Source: Ypsolopha sequella (Eukaryota; Arthropoda; Insecta; Lepidoptera; Ypsolophidae). Taken from it: a stretch of 64,000 bases of DNA. The translations under genes were made by a program, and so were the position numbers. Of this stretch, positions 57,342 to 64,000 are shown one piece after another. The notes below the pieces were generated by a model, which was not told the DNA's origin, did no database searches, and saw nothing but the letters and a program-made list of their open reading frames with translations. Numbering within the stretch: the first letter of the stretch is position 1; each line of letters starts with the position of its first letter. Location: the NCBI GenBank assembly GCA_934047225.1, contig OW203989.1, positions 3,881,977 to 3,945,976 on the forward strand, given 5' to 3'.

Positions 57342-57952
57342 TGGTGTGCATAGAACTTTTTTCCGGAAAAGCAATCAGAAGGTCAAGTTTGACAATAAAA
57401 AAAATATGAAAAAATTTAAATAACACTTTGAAAAAAAAAAGTTTGTATGACGCCAGGGTAGGCACTTATATCGATTCGGTGTAACACGTTTTAACTTACT
57501 TGACAGGACTAAACTTAATTTAAGCGTTCTGTCTTTTTATTTCTGTATCGAAAAGACAAAGACAGAACGTTCAAAATAAGGTAAGTCCTGACAAATAAAT
57601 TAAGTTGTGTTGCGCCGAATCGACACACCTGTCTACCCTAGAGTGAACATTTTCATATCAACTTTTTTTTTTTTCATTTGGGATCACCCCACCCATCACG
57701 CTTGAACTTGTGCATAGAAATTGTTTCCGGAAAAGCAATCAGAAGGTCAAGTTTGACAATAAAAAAAAATATGAAAAAATTAAAATTACACTTTGAAAAT
57801 AAAAGTTTGAATGACAACACTGTCTACCCTAGAGTGAACATTTTCATATCAACTTTTTTTTTTCAAAGTGTTATTTAAATTTTTTCTTATTTTTTTTCTT
57901 GTCAAACTTAATCTTCTGATTGCTTTTTCGGAAAAAAGTTCTATGCACGCCA
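57342..57952. mobile_element. family F composite with nested MITE L
   Basis: The left end CAGTGGTGTGCATAGAAC and right end GTTCTATGCACGCCACTG are inverted. Inside are a second, direct partial copy (57640-57800, TTGTTTCCGGAAAAGCAATC) and a family L insertion (57471-57625). GTCTACCCTAGAGTGAACAT occurs twice. Confidence 0.7.
57471..57625. mobile_element. MITE family L, short copy
   Basis: TCGATTCGGTGTAACACG at the left, CGCCGAATCGA at the right. Inner AGCGTTCTGTCTTT/AAAGACAGAACGTTC palindromic. Matches ends of 44380-44773. Confidence 0.75.
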
Positions 57953-57962
57953 CTGGGGTGAG

Positions 57963-58046
57963 TACTTTGGGCACTTCGGACTTTAACCCGCGACCTCCAA
58001 ATTAGTGGTCGAGACGACCGGACCATCCGGCCAAAGGGGTGCCCTA
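57963..58046 (-). mobile_element. tRNA-like SINE head
   Basis: On the - strand TTTGGCCGGATGG precedes GGAGGTCGCGGGTTAAAGTCC; GGTTAAAGTCC (57978-57988) is B-box-like. The A box is weak. Confidence 0.45.
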
Positions 58047-58072
58047 AATAAATTTCTAAATGTTTTCAACTC

Positions 58073-58402
58073 CATCCATCCATCAGCCTAGTTCGTCCAC
58101 TGCTGGACATAAGCCTTTCCAGGACTTTGCCACTCCCGGCGGTCATCCTGGAAGAATTGTCCATACTCACACACGCTGGGCAGGCGGGTTGGTGAGCGCG
58201 GTGCCGGAACCCTCGCACCAGTGACGCCGCTGCCCGTCACCAGTCTGTTCCATATAAGGCCTGGCTATTATGGATGGATGGTGGGCCTCCTGGTTTTTTG
58301 CCTGTGAGCTGTCCTCTTACTCTCCCCCGAATTACTTCGAGGGGGTTTCCAAGTAAGATGGTGGTACCTCCACAGTCGAGCCCGGCATCAGCTCTACCAC
58401 CT
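58073..58402 (+). repeat. interspersed repeat A, near-complete copy
   Basis: CCATCCATCAGCCTAGTTCG to CATCAGCTCTACCACC. It lacks the short TATACCGCCATCC stretch present in other copies (GGATGGATGGTGGGCC instead). Confidence 0.85.
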
Positions 58403-58957
58403 TTAGATAATTTGTTTTCACATATTTGGATACATATCTGTTTTGTGCCACAAATAGTTCTTAGTATATTTTTTTAATTTCCAAAGTAAGTAAGTAAGAA
58501 CTTACATTAGTTAAAAGACTTGTATGTATAAAATGACAAAAGCTTTACGCTCTTACTTTCATAAGGGCCAGTTTATGAATTAGATAGGAATCTTTTGCAA
58601 AGCGATACCACAAAATGTGGTTATTTTGTAGCGTTACTTGGGCGACGAATCACCCAACCACAGCACTGTGTTACATTTTTAAGGCGACGACATTCGTGGT
58701 TTCTCGTATATATTTATGTACCTATTAGTTACGTCATATTGTTTTGTGTTTTATTTTTAAATAACAAGTGTAAACATTTTGAAAAAAATACATGTCGTTA
58801 TTCACTTTTTAATCTTAAGTTTGATACACGATTACTTGCATTTTTCTGCATCCAAAATATCCCTAAGATAACCTTGAACCTATACTTATTAGGTTTTGGA
58901 CTACGATACAACTACGGCCATAATAAATGTCGTACAAAATGTAATTTATCTGTCGTA
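58403..58957. other. gene-free stretch
   Basis: A 123-codon + frame (58595-58966) is Phe/Tyr/Leu-rich, overlaps the next MITE and has no motif. Not supported as a gene. Confidence 0.4.
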
Positions 58958-59335
58958 GGTAAATAGTAAAATTCAGCATTTTACAAACTGCGTCGTCAGT
59001 TTCTATACGCTCGCTATTTTGCTATTTGACGAATCTTCGTCATATAGTATTCGGCATTCTATAACTTGCCTCGGCATATAGTAATTCTGTTAGAAATATT
59101 GAGGGTCGCTTCGCTCCGCTTCGCTTGACTCCCAATGTGTACTTACATGTAAACCTTTTCGCTCCGCTCGTCATTACACATATTTTTCACTTTTTGGTGA
59201 GTGACTTTCGATTTCGGCTTTTAAGAAAATGACGAAGTAATTTTACAAACAGCGGCCATTTTAAAATTTGCCAAATGGCAAAGCGCTTAGAAGCTGACGA
59301 AACCGTTTGTAAAATGCCGAATTTTACTATTTGCC
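58958..59335. mobile_element. GAGCG-core MITE, complete reversed copy
   Basis: TIR GGTAAATAGTAAAATTCAGC with TTTACAAAC and GTCGTCAG at the left, the complement at the right. The core is TCGCTTCGCTCCGCTTCGC and TTACATGTAAACC. 378 bp. Homologous to 12651-13072. Confidence 0.88.
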
Positions 59336-59649
59336 TGCCACACAACGGCCGTCATATTAGAAACCCATCCCTCTAATCACAAAAAAAAACATCTCGAAAT
59401 CGCGAGTTCTCTGAGCGGCCCGCTTCCACTGAGCAAGAAAAGGTAAAATGAAAGTGTTGGTGTAGGACATATTTTTCTGAATACTTGCTTAGGGGCCCGT
59501 ATAGTGTCAAATGCACAACTTCAAATAACCATTTCACATTGCACAACTTGGTCAATCGGTTTAAAACATATAAAAATTTCTGATGGGCATGTCTTAGCAA
59601 AAACGCAAAAGCTTTAAAATAACAACGAAAAAAATTACGAAGTTACCAC

Positions 59650-60628
59650 TAACTTTCATGTTTTTAGGGTACCGTAGTACCTAAGAGGTACAAAAGGAAC
59701 CTTTATGGTGAGACTCCGTTAGTCGTCCGTACGTCCGTATGTCAAAGCCTCATAACTTTAGCACCGTTAAAGATAAAGACTTGAAATTTAGCACAAAAAT
59801 AGCATTAATCTGCCCACATCAAAAAATTCAAAAAAAAATTCAAAATTCAAAATTCGTTTATTGTTTACAATTCACAGTTTACATGGTTTGGGACTCCCCT
59901 TTTAAGTTTAGTAACCTGTAATAGGAGAGGCCCGCTCATTCTATGGATATGAATTTAAACATTTGTAAACTACGCAAAAATATAATTTAGAAGAAATTAA
60001 GACGAATGGTATATACTTAATTACTTAATTGTTGTATATTTTTAACTATACATACTCGTATATTGTATTTTCATTTACTTTTTCTTACACGCAAAATTTT
60101 GAAAAAATTATATAATATTAATAATAAATGATAAAGGGCAGACAGATGACAAAGGAGTTATATTAGAAAGTGCATGACTCCCTAGCCCTACGACCAAGGT
60201 CTTGGGATCAGTAGTAATTACTTCTAGGGAGTGAATACAAAATTATATTTATATATACATGGGTAAGGGTGAATATGCATGCGTGAGAGAGGGTTTGTGT
60301 GTGTGAGGGGTGTGTGTGAGGGTGTGTGTGTGTAGGGGGGAAATGAGAGAGGGTGTGATTGTATTATGACAGAGGGATTACAAGTAATCTAGCTATAAAG
60401 CTAGGAGCGGTCTCTTGCAATATAACACGATTAAAAAAAATTTTTAAATTGTTCAAAATATTTTCAATACAAAAGAGAGAAAAATAAAAACAAATATCCT
60501 AAAAGTATACAATATGGGTATCAAATTGTAGGTATTAAAAAACTGGTTGTAAAAATATGAGTTTAGCTATATTTACTCGCATCTATTTCGAGAAATCCTT
60601 GAAAAACCACAAAAAATGTATATCCCCC
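59650..60628 (-). repeat. interspersed repeat B split by a LINE 3' end
   Basis: 59650-59835 and 60431-60628 are consecutive in the copy at 9790-10145. Between them lies a reversed LINE-like 3' UTR (59836-60430). Its tail (AATTCAAAATTC)n adjoins TTCGTTTATTG, and it contains GT/GAGAG low-complexity at 60288-60355. The repeat then stops at 60628, where the BEL LTR begins. Confidence 0.7.
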
Positions 60629-61051
60629 TGTAACCGCGAGGTTACAGGAATGCGGAGCTGATGGGATTTGAGTATGTGATTGGAAAAGATTGTGAGTGAA
60701 CCAACCTTTGTTCCTGATGATTGTGGATGAATGCGCCGCGTGGCGTCCCTCCTTGTTGGGCTGATGGAGCTGGCGTCTTGGGCAGGAATGAGCAGTGGAG
60801 TTCGTGGAGTAATGTGAACACAACACTGGTATATAATGTGAACACAACACTGGTAGGTACGCGATATTTGTTGTGTCCGGCGGCGCGAGTGTGCACACGT
60901 GTGTTTCGGGAGACGTCCCGCGCGGAAGAGAACGATCGCTGGCGTGCCAGTTGGCGCCAGCGCTGTGTTGCGAAATTAGTCATCCGGCGCGCCGCGTCGC
61001 GAGCCACTCCCGCGCATGCGCGCGCGGATCCGTCACGCTATGGCGTGAACA
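60629..61051 (-). mobile_element. BEL/Pao 3' LTR
   Basis: On the - strand it runs TGTTCACGCC...GCGGTTACA (423 bp), TGT...ACA boundaries, directly after CCCCCCCAGGA. The outer flank 60624-60628 is CCCCC, the candidate 5-bp TSD. It holds a 24-bp direct repeat (AATGTGAACACAACACTGGT at 60811 and 60835) with TATATA between on the - strand, and is GC-rich at 60870-61040. The 5' LTR lies beyond the window. Confidence 0.75.
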
Positions 61052-61677
61052 TCCTGGGGGGGCCGGGGCTGCGACTCCTCTTGAGCTGAATCCAACGGCA
61101 GCCTGGCTAGCTTGAACACAGGTCGTCGCAGATTTCCATGGGCTGTGTCCAGATCCACAACTCGGATCACTCCATCCTTGCCAGGTATCGTGCGGAGAAT
61201 TCTCCCCAACTTCCATTGGAGCGGAGGCAGGTCATCCTCTTTGATGAGGACCAGTTCACCCACTTGAGGAGGGGAAGAAGGGGAGAGCCATTTGGAGCGG
61301 GTTTGCAGGGTATGGAGGTAGGATCTGGACCAGAGAGTCCAAAAGCGCTGAGAGAGCGCTTGAATGAGTTGAAAGCGTTTAAGAGCAGATATGGGTCTGT
61401 CGTCAAGAGACTGCTCAGGTAGAGCGGTGAGCGGACGACCAATAATGAAATGTCCGGCCGTGAGAGGTTCAAAGTCCGTAGGGTCGGATGAAATTGGGCA
61501 GAGCGGTCTTGAGTTGAGTACAGCCTCAATTCGAGCCAAAAGGGTAGAGAATTCCTCAAAAGTGAGGTGCTGTTCACCTATCACGCGATAAAGTAGTTGC
61601 TTGGTGGATTTTACGTTTATTTCGTGCAGAGCGCCGAACCAAGGCCCTTTAGGCGGGTTCAGTAACCAAGTTATGTG
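61033..61677 (-). pseudogene. BEL/Pao integrase C-terminal part (DUF5641-like)
   Basis: Continues the same frame after the TAG at 61678-61680. WFGALHEINVKSTKQLL carries the third catalytic Glu (family FGGLWE). It is followed by LTFEEFSTLLARIEAVLNSR and the tail domain with VGELVLIKEDDLPPLQW and GKDGVIRVVDL, typical of BEL integrase ends. The stop at 61033-61035 lies 16 bp inside the LTR. In a working element this part would bind DNA and complete strand transfer. Confidence 0.85.
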
Positions 61678-63075
61678 CTAATTCGCGAGCTTGTGAGTGA
61701 TTGCATCATTGTTTGACCTGAGGAAGTTCTGAACTTCAATGAGCTGATTCCTAGCACCTACATAGTTTGTGCCGCAGTCTGAGCGAATGAGAACTGGAGT
61801 ACCGCGACGTGAGATAAAACGTTGCAATGCCGCAAAGAACGCTTCCGTTGTGAGTGCAGAGACTGGTTCCAAATGAACCGCCTTTGTTGCGAGGCAAACG
61901 AAAATACAAAAGTACGCCTTTATGAGTTTCGCGTTCCGCAACGTGCTGGATTTAACGAAGAAGTGGCCAGCAAAGTCCGTCGTGACGTGACTAAAAATTG
62001 GCTGAGGAGTAACTCTGTCTACTGGAAGATCAGCCCTGAGCGGAGCCTTAGGCTGAGCGCGGCACCGGAAACATCTAATACATTTAAACACGCGGTGTCT
62101 AATAATACGACGAGCGGACAGAATCCAGTACTGCTGGCGTAATATGGCGTGTAATGTGTCAGCTCCAGGGTGGCAGTGTATTTTGTGATAGTGGTCTATA
62201 ATGAGATCTACGAGCGGACTTGAGCTGGGTAGAATGAGTGGGTGTTGAGCGTCATACCTAATTGACGCGTGAGAGAGACGACCATCGACTCTCAAGAGGC
62301 CGTCCTTTATGAAGGGCGAGAGGCGCTGGAGCCGAACGGGACAAACTTTATCAGTCTGGATACGATTAATGTCTTCAGCAAACTCATTGTGCTGAACAGA
62401 GCGGACCCAGTGCAACAGAGCGTCCCTGCGTTCATTAGCTGTCAACGGACCAGAGCGCCGTGCATCTGGGCTGTGCCGACAATTGAATATGAACTTTTGA
62501 ATACAAGCCGTCACTCCGACGAGCTTGTCAAGTGAGCTGTAGCGAATGAGCAAGTCCAGATCGATATCTGGGACTGCTATGTGTGCTGGTACTTTTTTGG
62601 GCTTAAGGCCTGGGAGAGCATGATGGCCTAGAGCGGGTGGCATCTTGGGCCAAGTGCAGGTAGGTTCTTTGAGCCAACTGGGTGACCACCAAAGGTCATG
62701 AAGTGAGAGAGACTGGGCAGACATGCCTCCACGTAGAGGAGAGCCGACAATGTGAACTGAATTGACCTGATTCGTGGGTGAGGTGTGTAAACTTTCGAAA
62801 GGTCCTATCAATGTAAAATCGAATATCGTGCCGAAGGCTATGGGCTTGCCAGGGCCGAGCGAAACCTTGGTTCCGTCTAACACTTGACCAAGAACGTCAG
62901 ATCCTAGTATTAGATCAACCGGAGCTGGTGTGTGATATTCTCGATCAGCAAGAGGAATCGGTGGGTGACCTGTTAACTGAGCGAGATCTGGAACCTTTTC
63001 TAACGGTAGGTACCCAGTTACGTTCTTCAATATATGAGCTGTGGCCGTGATCGTAGGTGTGTCACGGTGTGTAGG
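61678..63075 (-). pseudogene. BEL/Pao protease end fused to integrase; RT and RNase H deleted
   Basis: Residues are counted from a TTG at 63030. 1-90 are the end of the aspartic protease region (PVDLILGSDVLGQVLDG; AFGTIFDFTLIGPF). The usual RT and RNase H domains (no YxDD block) are absent. From about residue 101 (near 62730) the sequence is already the linker before integrase (MSAQSLSLHDLWWSPSWL). Then follow the integrase zinc domain (HYHKIHCH and CIRC, Cys317/Cys320) and catalytic Asp352 (TTDFAG) and Asp418 (IRSDCGTNY). The deletion keeps frame. Ends at TAG 61678-61680. It cannot reverse-transcribe on its own. Confidence 0.9.
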
Positions 63076-63462
63076 TCAGCATACAATTGTGATTGATGCC
63101 TTTGAGTTTTGTGTGTGCTGATTTCCAACTCCTGCGATTTTCAGAGATGTATGTTTTAATGGTAAATTTAAAATTCTGGCCATGCGCTGAAAACAAAGAG
63201 TCAGCATACTTCCACAGTCTAACAGGGCTCGTGCTGAGTGAAATTGACCATGTACGTCTGCTATTTTAAGTGAGACGGTTGGCAACAAAATTGGTGTGTT
63301 AGTGACGTTCACTACACGTTGTGCGGAGTTACAGGAATTCTCTGTTGGAGTTGAAGTCATGGAGTGAAAATGAGCTGAGTGTGTATGTGATGAGTGTGCG
63401 TGTGATGAGTGTGCTGAGTGCTGGTCGTCCTCGCCTTCATAGTGCTCTGTTATTGTAGGTAG
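63076..63462 (-). pseudogene. BEL/Pao protease N-terminal part
   Basis: Same frame as gag, after a TGA. A His/Ser-rich linker leads to KIADVHGQFHSARALLDCGS, where LLDCGS carries the active-site Asp of retroelement aspartic proteases (usual LLDSGS). It ends in TGA at 63076-63078, within the domain, so full protease would need readthrough or is dead. Confidence 0.85.
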
Positions 63463-64000
63463 TCACTGTTGCCTACCTACCCGAGACCTACTTGGCGATC
63501 GTGATTGAGTGGGCGGGTTGGGATGGGACGTGTGTGCCTGTGTAGCATGTGCCGAATGGTGTTGAGGCTCATGTGCTGAGCGCTGTCTGGGCTGCTCACG
63601 TAGAGACGGAGGCAGCAAATGAGCAGATGAGCGTGTCGGAGACATGGCCCCATGGCGATGCAGTGAAGTGTGGTGGTCAGTCCGCCCACACTCCTTGCAT
63701 GTACGTGTAGACCTGCACTCGTTCTCATAATGAGGACCCAAACAGCGTCGGCACCGGTTGCGTGAGTTCACAAAATCCCACCGACCTTGAACCAGTTGGT
63801 TATTAAATTGTGGGCAGGCGATGAGCTTATGTCCCCTATTCTTGCAGTATGGGCATGGCATACCACCAGAAGGGGAAGAAGGTTGAGCCGAATAATTTTG
63901 TTGGCGAGTGGGTGATGGGGATGTTTGGGCCGAGTAAACTGGCTCTGTCGCAAATGCCAAAAATGGTTGACGAATAGGACGGGGGGAGCGATTATCCTGC
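63463..64000 (-). pseudogene. BEL/Pao gag, C-terminal part, runs off the window
   Basis: The frame is open to base 64000. It has CPYCKNRGHKLIAC (C-x2-C-x4-H-x4-C), CRRCLGPHYENEC (C-x2-C-x3-H-x4-C) and CKECGRTDHHTSLH, the triple zinc-knuckle array of BEL gag, which binds element RNA. A Ser/His/Pro-rich tail follows. It ends CAG TGA CTA at 63463. Gag and pol share one frame, so the TGA may be either decay or a programmed junction. Confidence 0.88.

Noticed and set aside
58595..58966. 123-codon + frame
   Set aside because: No motif, AT-rich, and its end falls in a MITE terminal repeat.
60721..61422. Several + strand frames of 80-120 codons
   Set aside because: They are antisense to the BEL LTR and integrase, which explain the sequence fully.
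61822..62535. + strand frames opposite the integrase
   Set aside because: Shadow frames of the clearly homologous - strand pol.

Overview
The window looks like AT-rich, repeat-dense nuclear DNA from a lepidopteran (moth or butterfly). Three things point there: one insect-type neutral lipase gene, RTE/Jockey-type LINE pieces and short Helitrons ending in CTAG, and the interspersed repeat carrying AGGGTTCCGTA and ACGGACGGAC blocks that is known from Lepidoptera. The species cannot be named from sequence alone.

Only one host gene is convincingly complete: a two-exon secreted lipase on the + strand (10453-12235), 338 residues, with an intact Ser/Asp/His triad and a signal peptide coded by exon 1. 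A tail end of a LINE sits in its single intron. Almost everything else is mobile-element sediment.

Layout. 1-10 kb: foldback MITEs, an 8-bp-TSD hAT-type MITE (4754-5298) and degenerate repeats. 10.4-12.3 kb: the lipase. 12.4-20.1 kb: a repeat split by a GAGCG-rich MITE, a perfect 72-bp-arm palindrome (13749-13909), RTE and Jockey LINE 3' ends, a head-to-head double MITE (17489-17919) and a hAT element with TSD and a broken transposase end (18687-19275). 20-27 kb: sparse repeats, a Helitron and LINE 3' ends. 27.4-28.8 kb: 14 almost identical 105-bp tandem units, open in one frame on each strand. 29-45 kb: tRNA-derived SINE, microsatellites, a reverse Helitron, hairpins and MITEs. 45-60 kb: an inverted pair of tRNA-like sequences, nested MITE/LINE insertions, a GC-rich island (50.05-50.69 kb) and a MITE with 31-bp TIRs and an 8-bp TSD (55206-55511). 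60.6-64 kb: the 3' LTR and the gag, protease and integrase parts of a BEL/Pao retrotransposon on the - strand. It has lost reverse transcriptase and RNase H in frame, carries three in-frame stops, and runs off the right edge.

There is no operon-like gene cooperation. The main biology is the history of insertions: several copies are split by younger elements, so relative ages can be read. The features most worth a second look are the 105-bp array, the perfect palindrome, the frame-preserving BEL deletion with a UGA-CUA gag/pol junction, and the MITE families with clean target duplications. All family names rest on motif recognition by eye; no database search was possible.
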